Origin: Deltaproteobacteria bacterium | GTDB lineage: Bacteria > Myxococcota_A > UBA796 > UBA2385 | Reading direction: 5' to 3' | Assembly (NCBI GenBank): GCA_016845285.1 | Contig: JAERSX010000612.1 | Span: forward strand, 1 to 6,952 | Length of the DNA: 6,952 nt | Shown: in pieces, positions 1 through 6,899 of the stretch | Layout: every line of letters begins with the position of its first letter | Numbering within the stretch: the first letter of the stretch is position 1 | Position numbers and translations under genes: made by a program | The notes under the pieces: model-generated | Database searches by the model: none | Told to the model about the DNA's origin: nothing | Seen by the model: the letters and a program-made list of their open reading frames with translations, nothing else

Positions 1-10
1 CCCGATCCCA

Positions 11-48
11 CCCCCGACGCGGCTTTCGCCCGTCGGGGGTTCGCCTTT
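11..48 (+). terminator. Probable terminator of an upstream gene
   Basis: CCCCCGACG (11-19) and CGTCGGGGG (31-39) form a perfect 9-bp stem with an 11-nt loop. A mildly T-containing stretch (ttcgccttt, 40-48) follows. No coding region is visible to its left, so it most likely ends a + strand gene lying outside the window. The T-tract is poor, as is common in GC-rich genomes, so termination is inferred from the stem alone. Confidence 0.55.
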
Positions 49-62
49 CGGGCGCGAGAGCC

Positions 63-89
63 TTTCCGACGAGGGCTCGTGTGTCTAAT
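63..89 (+). promoter_or_regulatory. Candidate clpP promoter
   Basis: TCTAAT at 84-89 matches five of six bases of a sigma-70 -10 box. The best -35 partner is only TTTCCG (63-68), three of six with a short 15-nt spacer. It is the only reasonable -10 seen between the upstream terminator and clpP, about 120 nt before the start codon. The spacer contains the inverted repeat ACGAG-GG-CTCGT (69-80), which could bind a regulator. No heat-shock sigma box or CIRCE-type repeat was recognised. This is a weak call. Confidence 0.3.
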
Positions 90-105
90 GTACGCGGGCC
101 GGCCG

Positions 106-142
106 TCGTGCACGAGGCCTCCATGACTGTCGCCCGTGCACG
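106..142. promoter_or_regulatory. Paired palindromes in the clpP leader (possible operator)
   Basis: The palindrome CGTGCACG occurs twice, at 107-114 and 135-142. The first copy extends to the 10-bp perfect palindrome TCGTGCACGA (106-115). Their centres are 28 bp apart. Both lie between the candidate -10 box and the clpP start. Repeated palindromes in a 5' leader fit a dimeric regulator, but no specific regulator is recognised and chance is possible in GC-rich DNA. Confidence 0.35.
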
Positions 143-207
143 TTCGGAGGGATAGTCCACCACGAACGTCCACTCGCTTTCGGCCAACCCCGCTTCTCGG
201 AAGGCAC

Positions 208-855
208 ATGTCCCACGATCCCAGCCTCTACCACCCAACGCCCCACGTCATCGAACACACCCATCGGGGCGAGAAGGCGTACGACATCTGGTCGCGGCTC
301 CTGGTGGACCGGATCATTTTCCTCGGCTCGCAGGTCACCGACGAGGTGGCCAACGCGATCATCGCGCAGCTGCTCTTTCTCGAGAGCCAGGATCACGAGA
401 AGGACATCTACTTGTACATCAACAGTCCGGGCGGCTCCGTCACGGCCGGGCTCGCGATCTACGACACCATGCAGTACATCCGGGCCGATGTGGCCACCAT
501 CTGTGTGGGGCAGGCCGCGTCCATGGGTGCCTTCCTGCTGGCTGCAGGGGCCAAGGGCAAGCGTCAGGCGCTTCCCCATGCACGTCTGATGATTCACCAG
601 CCTTCCGCCGGTGTCGGATACTCGCAGGTGACCGATATCGAGATCCGCGCGAAGGAATTCCAGCGCATGAAGGTCGAGCTCAACCGTCTGATGGCCCTCC
701 ACACCGGTCAGTCCGTCGACAAGCTCGCGCTCGATGTGGAGCGCGACTACTTCATGACGGCTGAAGAGGGCCGTGAATACGGGCTCATCGACGAGGTCAT
801 CCGGCCGATGTCCGACGAAGCGGACGAAGCGGAGGAGTCGGAAGGGGCTGAATAG
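208..855 (+). CDS. clpP: ATP-dependent Clp protease proteolytic subunit ClpP
   Basis: ClpP is the cytoplasmic serine peptidase that forms two stacked heptameric rings and degrades proteins fed in by an AAA+ partner, here surely ClpX encoded next door. The product is 215 aa. The catalytic triad is visible: Ser105 in GQAASMGA, His130 in RLMIHQP and Asp180 in VERDYFM. The INSPGGSVTAG segment is at 71-81. The ATG at 208 is preferred because it follows GGAAGG (199-204, a short 3-nt spacer) and starts where the family starts; an upstream in-frame GTG at 136 would add 24 unlike residues. Two oddities stand out. The usual glycine/glutamine-rich stretch after HQP reads SAGVGYSQV, and the C-terminus ends in a strongly acidic tail (residues 202-215, eight D/E). 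The family and function are secure. Confidence 0.97.
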   Translation: MSHDPSLYHPTPHVIEHTHRGEKAYDIWSRLLVDRIIFLGSQVTDEVANAIIAQLLFLESQDHEKDIYLYINSPGGSVTAGLAIYDTMQYIRADVATICVGQAASMGAFLLAAGAKGKRQALPHARLMIHQPSAGVGYSQVTDIEIRAKEFQRMKVELNRLMALHTGQSVDKLALDVERDYFMTAEEGREYGLIDEVIRPMSDEADEAEESEGAE

Positions 856-870
856 GCCTCTCGGGATCTC

Positions 871-891
871 GCCGGGCATCTGTGGCCCGGT
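871..891 (+). other. Hairpin just after clpP
   Basis: CCGGGC (872-877) pairs with GCCCGG (885-890) around a 7-nt loop, with a G-U pair extending the stem. It starts 16 nt after the clpP stop and is followed only by tcgttccct, not a real T-tract. It could be a weak attenuator that lowers transcription into clpX or a 3' stabiliser of the clpP message. Readthrough to clpX is expected. Confidence 0.35.
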
Positions 892-958
892 CGTTCCCTA
901 CCCGCCACCCCACGGCAGTCCTGCTCACGTCGGCCGTGGGCGCTATGGTGCATGCAAC

Positions 959-984
959 GGGCCACCGAGGGTGGCTCCAAGGAG
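959..984 (+). promoter_or_regulatory. Stem-loop plus Shine-Dalgarno of clpX
   Basis: GCCACC (961-966) and GGTGGC (970-975) form a tight hairpin with the 3-nt loop GAG, extended by a G-U and a G-C pair to 959-977. One base after the extended stem comes AAGGAG (979-984), an excellent ribosome binding site 5 nt before the GTG at 990. This decides the clpX start. The hairpin does not cover the site, so it could leave it exposed or block upstream ribosomes; a regulatory role is inference. Confidence 0.55.
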
Positions 985-989
985 TCGAA

Positions 990-2243
<1,254 letters not shown>

Positions 2244-2252
2244 GGAGGCACC

Positions 2253-4685
2253 GTGTTCTTCAAGGACCGCAAGGGCGAAGCGGCTGAGTCCGAGCGGGTG
2301 CTCCCGCTTCTACCGCTGCGCGACCTCGTAGTTTTTCCGCACATGGTGGTCCCGCTCATCGTGGGACGTCCACGGAGCCGTGCCGCCCTGAGCGAGGCTT
2401 TCAAGGGCGACAAGGAGATCTTCCTGACCGCCCAGAAGGAAGGTCGTACCACCGAGCCCACCGAGGGGGACATCTACCGAGTCGGCACGGTGGCGACGGT
2501 CATCCAGATGTTGCGTCTACCGGACGACAACCTCAAGGTCTTGGTGGAGGGCCGCAGTCGCGCTCGCATGGTTCGCTACATCGACGATGGCGATCTCACC
2601 CGCGCTGCCATCACCTCATTCGGGGATGGCGAGGAGGAGGGGCTGGAGACCGAGGCGTTGATGCGCTCCGTCCGAGGCGCCTTCGAGCAGTACGTGAAGC
2701 TCAACAAGGGCATCCCACCGGAGATGCTGCTGACGGTCGCTGCAATCGAAGACCCTTCGCGGCTGGCCGACACCCTTGTGGCTCACCTGAGCTTCAAGCT
2801 CGAGGACCGACAGATCCTCCTCGAGACCGAGGATCCCGCCGAGCGACTCGATCGAATCTTGCAGTTCGTACAGGGTGAGATCGAGATCTTGCAGGTCGAG
2901 CGGAAGATCAAGACTCGCGTCAAGAAGCAGATGGAGAAGAGCCAGAAGGAGTACTACCTCAACGAACAGATGCAGGCGATCCAGAAGGAGCTCGGCGAAA
3001 AGGACGAGTTCCGCGCGGAGATGTCCGAGCTGGAGCGTCGGGTGGCGTCTCTGGAGCTGACCGTCGAGGCTCGGGAGAAGGTCACTCGGGAGCTGCGCAA
3101 GCTGCGCATGATGAGCCCGATGAGTGCGGAGGCCAATGTTGTCCGCAACTACATCGACTGGGTGCTCTCCATTCCCTGGCAGGAGTTCACAGAGGACCGC
3201 CTGAACATCGAGTTCGCCGCCAAGGTGCTTGACGAGGACCACTACGGTCTACGAAAGGTCAAGGAGCGCATCCTGGAGCATCTGGCAGTGGCCAGCCTCG
3301 TGGAGCGAATGAAGGGTCCGATCCTGTGCCTCGTGGGGCCGCCAGGTGTGGGCAAGACTTCGCTGGCGCGCTCCATCGCCCGGTCCACCAACCGCAAGTT
3401 CGTGCGGCAGGCCCTGGGAGGCGTGCGTGACGAGGCGGAGATCCGCGGGCACCGTCGCACCTACATCGGCGCCCTGCCTGGCAAGATCGTTCAGTCCATG
3501 AAGAAGGCTGGATCGTCGAACCCGGTCTTTCTGCTCGACGAGATCGACAAGATGTCGACAGACTTCCGCGGCGATCCTTCTGCGGCGCTGTTGGAGGTCC
3601 TCGACCCCGAGCAGAACGAAGCCTTCATCGATCACTACCTTGATCTGGACTACGATCTGTCCAAGGTGATGTTCATCTGCACGGCCAACACCTTGCAGGG
3701 CATTCCCGCACCGCTCCAGGACCGCCTCGAGATCATCCGGCTTCCCGGCTACACCGAGCGGGAGAAGCTGAGCATCGCGAGGCGCTACCTCATCCCGAAG
3801 CAGGTCGAGGGGCACGGTCTCTCTGAAGACCAGCTGGTCATTACACGACAGGCTGTCGAGCGGATGGTGCGCGAGTACACCCGCGAGGCTGGTGTGCGGA
3901 ACCTGGAGCGGGAGATCGCGAAGGTGTGCCGCAAGGTCGCCAAGCGTGTGGTGTGGAAGGGGCCCGACACCCGAATCCGGGTGACGAGCGAAAACGTCCA
4001 CAAGCTGCTGGGCGTACCGCACTTCACCCAGAGGGAGATGGAGGACCTCGACCAGGTCGGGCTCGTCAAGGGCTTGGCGGTCACTCCCTGGGGTGGTGAG
4101 TTCCTCGACATCGAGGTGAGCGTGGTGCCTGGCAAGGGCAAGCTCATCCTCACAGGCCGCTTGGGTGACTGGCTCAAGGAGAGCGCGACAGCGGGCTTCT
4201 CCTACATCCGCAGTCGTGCGGGGAGTCTGGGCCTCGAGCCGAACTTCACCGAGGAGTGGGACTTCCACGTCCACTACCCGGGCAACTCGCTGAAGACCGA
4301 CGGCCCGAGCGCGGGCATCGCCATGGCGACTGCACTGGCGAGCGCGCTCACAGGCGTGCCCGTGCGCAGGGACATCGCCATGACCGGTGAGATCAGCCTG
4401 CGCGGTCGGGTCTTGCCCATCGGTGGCCTCAAGGAGAAGACGCTGGCGGCACACCGCGGGGGGCTGAAGACGGTGTTGGTGCCGCGGCCCAACGAGAAGG
4501 ACATCGTGGAGATCCCCGGGCAGATCCTGGAGCAGATCGAGATCGTGCTGGTGGACCACATGGACCAGGTGTTGGAGCATGCGCTGCGCCCCACCGATGG
4601 CCGCGCCATCCATCCACGTGCCACCCACACTCCCGAGGCGGCAGCTGAAGCCCGTCGACCGGCGGAACAGCCGGCGGAGCATTGA
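2253..4685 (+). CDS. lon: ATP-dependent protease Lon (LonA type)
   Basis: Lon is a cytoplasmic homo-oligomeric protease that unfolds and degrades damaged and regulatory proteins using ATPase and peptidase domains on one chain. The product is 810 aa, slightly longer than E. coli Lon (784). The N-terminal substrate-binding domain spans about 17-210 (LPLLPLRDLVVFPHM). A helical, charged region lies at about 205-290. The AAA+ module has Walker A GPPGVGKT at 362-369 and Walker B FLLDEID at 426-432. The protease domain has the Ser686/Lys729 dyad in DGPSAG and GGLKEK, 43 residues apart as in E. coli. The usual PK before DGPSAG is KT here. The last ~30 residues are a low-complexity Ala/Pro/Glu/Arg tail. 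The GTG start has GGAGG (2244-2248) overlapping and following the clpX stop, so it is cotranscribed and probably coupled with clpX. Confidence 0.97.
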   Translation: MFFKDRKGEAAESERVLPLLPLRDLVVFPHMVVPLIVGRPRSRAALSEAFKGDKEIFLTAQKEGRTTEPTEGDIYRVGTVATVIQMLRLPDDNLKVLVEGRSRARMVRYIDDGDLTRAAITSFGDGEEEGLETEALMRSVRGAFEQYVKLNKGIPPEMLLTVAAIEDPSRLADTLVAHLSFKLEDRQILLETEDPAERLDRILQFVQGEIEILQVERKIKTRVKKQMEKSQKEYYLNEQMQAIQKELGEKDEFRAEMSELERRVASLELTVEAREKVTRELRKLRMMSPMSAEANVVRNYIDWVLSIPWQEFTEDRLNIEFAAKVLDEDHYGLRKVKERILEHLAVASLVERMKGPILCLVGPPGVGKTSLARSIARSTNRKFVRQALGGVRDEAEIRGHRRTYIGALPGKIVQSMKKAGSSNPVFLLDEIDKMSTDFRGDPSAALLEVLDPEQNEAFIDHYLDLDYDLSKVMFICTANTLQGIPAPLQDRLEIIRLPGYTEREKLSIARRYLIPKQVEGHGLSEDQLVITRQAVERMVREYTREAGVRNLEREIAKVCRKVAKRVVWKGPDTRIRVTSENVHKLLGVPHFTQREMEDLDQVGLVKGLAVTPWGGEFLDIEVSVVPGKGKLILTGRLGDWLKESATAGFSYIRSRAGSLGLEPNFTEEWDFHVHYPGNSLKTDGPSAGIAMATALASALTGVPVRRDIAMTGEISLRGRVLPIGGLKEKTLAAHRGGLKTVLVPRPNEKDIVEIPGQILEQIEIVLVDHMDQVLEHALRPTDGRAIHPRATHTPEAAAEARRPAEQPAEH

Positions 4686-4713
4686 CTGTTGGCCAGAATT
4701 TTGAGGCCAGTCC

Positions 4714-4742
4714 TTGACATGGATCGGGGCTACACATAAAAC
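4714..4742 (+). promoter_or_regulatory. Sigma-70 promoter of the tRNA-Val/tRNA-Asp unit
   Basis: A perfect TTGACA -35 box lies at 4714-4719. The -10 is either TAAAAC (4737-4742, 17-nt spacer) or CATAAA (4735-4740, 15-nt spacer), each four of six. The following bases, cgggggcgc, make a GC-rich discriminator, the pattern known from stringently controlled stable-RNA promoters. Transcription should begin near 4748-4750, about 30 nt before tRNA-Val. It lies 28 nt after the lon stop, and no convincing lon terminator separates them, so readthrough from lon could add to tRNA transcription. Confidence 0.7.
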
Positions 4743-4778
4743 GGGGGCGCTTCCCGGAAAGACAGATCGTCGATCTGG

Positions 4779-4851
4779 GGGCGGATAGCTCAGTCGGGAG
4801 AGCAGCTGCCTTACACGCAGCGGGTCGCAGGTTCGAGCCCTGTTCCGCCCA
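4779..4851 (+). tRNA. tRNA-Val (anticodon UAC)
   Basis: This is a complete cloverleaf. The acceptor stem GGGCGGA (4779-4785) pairs with TCCGCCC (4844-4850), and the D stem is GCTC/GAGC. The anticodon stem GCTGC/GCAGC encloses loop CTTACAC with anticodon TAC at 4812-4814. The variable loop is GGGTC, and the T arm GCAGG-TTCGAGC-CCTGT has one G-U pair. The discriminator is A4851. The next bases are CCC, so the CCA end is not encoded and must be added enzymatically. It is first in a two-tRNA transcript and would read GUN valine codons. Confidence 0.95.
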
Positions 4852-4878
4852 CCCTTCCGATGCGTTCTTTCCATTCTT

Positions 4879-4955
<77 letters not shown>

Positions 4956-4963
4956 CATCGAGT

Positions 4964-4998
4964 GCCCCCGCAGCTCACGCTGCGGGGGCTTCTCTGTG
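4964..4998 (+). terminator. Intrinsic terminator of the tRNA pair
   Basis: An 11-bp perfect GC-rich stem, GCCCCCGCAGC (4964-4974) with its complement at 4979-4989, closes on a TCAC tetraloop. It is followed by ttctctgtg. It begins 8 nt after the tRNA-Asp CCA end. The T-tract is interrupted, but the stem is very strong. It separates tRNA transcription from the cytochrome genes. Confidence 0.8.
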
Positions 4999-5056
4999 TC
5001 TGAGCCTGCGCGTGTATGGCGGGGTCGGCTGTGGGGAGATGGGATAGGTCGGGCTC

Positions 5057-5605
5057 ATGCTGAGCGTGTTCTTGATGGTGTTGCTGGGGCTTGCGCCCGC
5101 GAGCCAGGCCAAGGTGCCCACGAAGCGACTCGGCGACGACGACCTCGCGGCCAAGCTGTACCGGGAGAACTGCGTCGGTTGCCATGGCGCCCGGGGTATC
5201 GGAGACGGCCCGCTGAGTCAGGTGCTGGGGGCGCCAGCCCTCGCAGGGAAGGTGGAGAACACCCTGGATGCTGTGAGCCTCGTCCAGGTGGGGAGTGGCG
5301 ACATGCCTGGCTACTCGACCATCTTCGGAGAGCGAGACACCGAGAGGCTGCTCTCATGGCTTGCAGAGGTCGATCCCGTGGTGGGGATCTCTCCCAAGAA
5401 GCCGGTTCGTTCGCCCGACGACGACGACGACGACGACGACAGCAAAGCCGAGGTCCAGGAAGAGGGGGAGACAGAGGTCGAAGCACCGGCCGAACCTCCA
5501 GAGCCAGAGACGGTACCGCTGGAGCCTTCCTCAGCCGACTCGGAGGGGACCCAGACATCTCCCGCGTTACCCTCGCAGACGACCACCGACGGGAGCGCCC
5601 GATGA
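5057..5605 (+). CDS. Secreted monoheme cytochrome c with long acidic tail
   Basis: This is a predicted periplasmic class I cytochrome c of 182 aa; its redox partner is unknown. Residues 1-18 look like a Sec signal peptide with likely cleavage after ASQA, although its n-region lacks a basic residue. Heme binding is CVGCH (39-43), with Met83 in GDMPGY as the probable sixth heme ligand. The domain ends near 107. The rest (about 108-182) is disordered-looking and acidic: eight consecutive Asp (121-128), then Glu/Pro-rich and Ser/Thr-rich segments, with no membrane anchor. The ATG at 5057 is chosen because the signal peptide begins there; the ribosome site is weak (AGG at 5046-5048). The stop overlaps the next cytochrome gene. 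No promoter is convincing in the 58 nt after the tRNA terminator. A specific subfamily is not recognised. Confidence 0.85.
   Translation: MLSVFLMVLLGLAPASQAKVPTKRLGDDDLAAKLYRENCVGCHGARGIGDGPLSQVLGAPALAGKVENTLDAVSLVQVGSGDMPGYSTIFGERDTERLLSWLAEVDPVVGISPKKPVRSPDDDDDDDDSKAEVQEEGETEVEAPAEPPEPETVPLEPSSADSEGTQTSPALPSQTTTDGSAR
5417..5440 (+). repeat. (GAC)8 trinucleotide repeat inside the cytochrome gene
   Basis: Eight uninterrupted GAC codons encode Asp121-Asp128 of the acidic-tail cytochrome. Every Asp uses the same codon, making a true microsatellite rather than a mixed-codon run. Changes by whole units would keep the frame and vary the length of the acidic tract. Confidence 0.95.
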
Positions 5606-5931
5606 TGTCGACCATGATGCTCGTGGCACTCGCTGTGAGCGCCCCCGTGAGCGCTGCTGACACAGCCAAGGGCAAGCAGGTCTACATGGCCAACTGCATG
5701 GCCTGTCACGGCGCGAAGGCAGATGGCAAGGGGCCTGCTGCGGGCGCCATGACCCCGAAGCCGACGGACTTCAGCAAGGCGGCCTACTGGAGCGGAAAGA
5801 GTGACTCCGACGTGGAGGCCCGGATCAAGGCAGGAGTCCCTGGGACGGGCATGATGGCGTTCACCAGACTCAGCGACAGCGATCTGGCCGACGTCGTGGC
5901 CTTCCTGCGCACCCAAGCCCCCAGCCCCTGA
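5602..5931 (+). CDS. Small secreted class I cytochrome c
   Basis: This is a 109-aa predicted periplasmic monoheme cytochrome c. A signal peptide covers residues 1-19 (hydrophobic MMLVALAVSA, cleavage after VSAA). The mature domain of about 90 residues has heme motif CMACH (32-36) and a likely axial Met84 or Met85 in GTGMMAF, with a typical C-terminal helix LADVVAFLRTQ. The ATG at 5602 overlaps the previous stop as ATGA and has GGGAG (5591-5595) six nt upstream. The same frame is open far to the left, but those residues are basic low-complexity shadow of the first cytochrome. Overlap implies translational coupling, so the two cytochromes probably act in the same electron relay. The terminal acceptor is not shown here. 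Confidence 0.88.
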   Translation: MMSTMMLVALAVSAPVSAADTAKGKQVYMANCMACHGAKADGKGPAAGAMTPKPTDFSKAAYWSGKSDSDVEARIKAGVPGTGMMAFTRLSDSDLADVVAFLRTQAPSP

Positions 5932-5941
5932 ACACCGCCCC

Positions 5942-6745
5942 GTGAATCCGTTTCTCGCAGCCGGTCTGCTGGGGCTCATCCAGGGCCTCACCGAGTTCTT
6001 GCCAGTGTCCTCGTCGGGACACCTGGTGCTGTTTCAGCAATTCCTACCCGTGGCAGGCGACAAGGTTGCCTTCGACCTGGCGCTGCACATCGGCACGTTG
6101 GTGCCTGTTGTGTGGTTCTACCGTCGAGATCTCGCCCGAATCCTCACAGATGCAGTCACGGGTGAGGGCCCCAGGAAGGAGCGCTCAGGCCTGCGCCTCC
6201 TGGCCTGGATCGTCTTGGGCAGTGTGCCCACCGCGGCTATCGGCTTGGGCTTCGAAGATACCTTCGAGGCGCTGTTCGGCTCGGCTGGGCCGGTGGCCAT
6301 CGCCTTTGCTCTCACGGGCGTGGTTCTCTTCAGCACGCGCTTTGTGCGGGGCGGGGAGACCGACGAGCGGACGATGCAATGGTGGCAGGCCCTGCTCATC
6401 GGCGTGGCACAAGGAATCGCGATCACGCCGGGCATCTCGCGCTCGGGTAGCACCATAGCGGTCGCGCTCTTCTTGGGAATGGACCGGGAGTACGCTGCTC
6501 GCTACTCCTTCTTGCTCAGCATTCCAGCCATCGGCGGAGCCTTCCTGCTGAAGGCCAGCGAGCTGGAGCTGTCGGCCGCCGCGATCGGGCCTCTCGTGGT
6601 GGGCTTCGTGGCGGCAGCGCTGAGTGGGTACGTGGCCTTGAGAATCTTGGTGCGCCTCGTGCGCGCCGGCGATTTCTCCGGCTTCAGCTACTACCTCTGG
6701 TTCATCGCAGTGGTCGCGGGCTGGGTGGCTCTGCGGGGAGGTTGA
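5942..6745 (+). CDS. uppP: Undecaprenyl-diphosphatase UppP (BacA family)
   Basis: This integral membrane phosphatase converts undecaprenyl diphosphate to the monophosphate, recycling the lipid carrier for peptidoglycan and other envelope polymers; overproduction in the family gives bacitracin resistance. The product is 267 aa, the normal length, with about eight hydrophobic segments. Motif 1 is QGLTEFLPVSSSGH (14-27), containing Gln14, Glu18, Ser24 and His27; motif 2 is PGISRSG (163-169) with Arg167. Gln14 stands where E. coli has Glu17, an accepted variant of the (E/Q)xxxE motif. GTG at 5942 is chosen because the protein begins there like its relatives. No Shine-Dalgarno is visible (gaacaccgcccc), so translation may depend on coupling to the cytochrome gene that ends 10 nt earlier. 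Its stop overlaps a possible -35 box for tRNA-Trp. Confidence 0.95.
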   Translation: MNPFLAAGLLGLIQGLTEFLPVSSSGHLVLFQQFLPVAGDKVAFDLALHIGTLVPVVWFYRRDLARILTDAVTGEGPRKERSGLRLLAWIVLGSVPTAAIGLGFEDTFEALFGSAGPVAIAFALTGVVLFSTRFVRGGETDERTMQWWQALLIGVAQGIAITPGISRSGSTIAVALFLGMDREYAARYSFLLSIPAIGGAFLLKASELELSAAAIGPLVVGFVAAALSGYVALRILVRLVRAGDFSGFSYYLWFIAVVAGWVALRGG

Positions 6746-6770
6746 CGCTCTCAGGGGGCCGTCTTACGCC
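6742..6770 (+). promoter_or_regulatory. Weak candidate promoter for tRNA-Trp
   Basis: TTGACG (6742-6747, five of six) overlaps the uppP stop codon. At 17 nt spacing the -10 would be TACGCC (6765-6770), a poor match. A small hairpin GGGGC/GCCCC (6755-6759 and 6768-6772) lies inside it. Either this promoter serves tRNA-Trp, whose 5' end is only 12 nt beyond the box, or the tRNA is cut out of the uppP transcript. The sequence does not decide. Confidence 0.3.
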
Positions 6771-6781
6771 CCGAACGCTGT

Positions 6782-6857
6782 ACGGGCATAGCTCAGTTGG
6801 TAGAGCAGCTGATTCCAAATCAGCAGGTCGTGAGTTCAAGTCTTACTGCCCGTGCCA
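6782..6857 (+). tRNA. tRNA-Trp (anticodon CCA)
   Basis: The acceptor stem ACGGGCA (6782-6788) pairs with TGCCCGT (6847-6853), and the D stem is GCTC/GAGC. The anticodon stem GCTGA/TCAGC encloses TTCCAAA with anticodon CCA at 6815-6817. The variable loop is AGGTC, and the T arm GTGAG-TTCAAGT-CTTAC has one G-U pair. Discriminator G6854, the known tryptophan identity base, is followed by encoded CCA (6855-6857). It lies 36 nt after uppP and just before a terminator, so it is the last gene of its transcript. Confidence 0.96.
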
Positions 6858-6860
6858 TCT

Positions 6861-6899
6861 GACGGCGCGTTCCATCGGGGCGCGCCGTCTCTGCTTTTT
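6861..6899 (+). terminator. Intrinsic terminator after tRNA-Trp
   Basis: GACGGCGCG (6861-6869) and CGCGCCGTC (6881-6889) form a perfect 9-bp stem with an 11-nt loop, followed by tctgcTTTTT ending at 6899. It begins 3 nt after the tRNA CCA end. The clear T-run makes this the best intrinsic terminator in the window. It isolates tRNA-Trp from whatever lies to the right; the 53 nt left show no supportable feature. Confidence 0.85.

Noticed and set aside
136..207. Upstream GTG start for clpP
   Set aside because: It would add 24 residues unlike ClpP and lacks a ribosome site. The ATG at 208 has GGAAGG and fits the family.
882..989. Upstream GTG/ATG starts for clpX (882, 945)
   Set aside because: The extra residues are not ClpX-like, and AAGGAG at 979-984 clearly serves GTG 990.
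3249..4874. 541-codon open frame on the minus strand opposite lon
   Set aside because: It has no recognisable domain, its codons mirror lon, and its N-terminal part is the antisense of tRNA-Val. Long antisense frames are expected in GC-rich genes.
4996..5601. N-terminal extension of the second cytochrome frame from GTG 4996
   Set aside because: The translation is Arg/Gly-rich shadow of the first cytochrome. The signal peptide and ribosome site place the start at 5602.
5055..5675. Minus-strand frame with an Arg-rich run opposite the cytochromes
   Set aside because: The Arg run is the complement of the (GAC)8 region and nearby codons. The opposite strand holds the CXXCH cytochrome.
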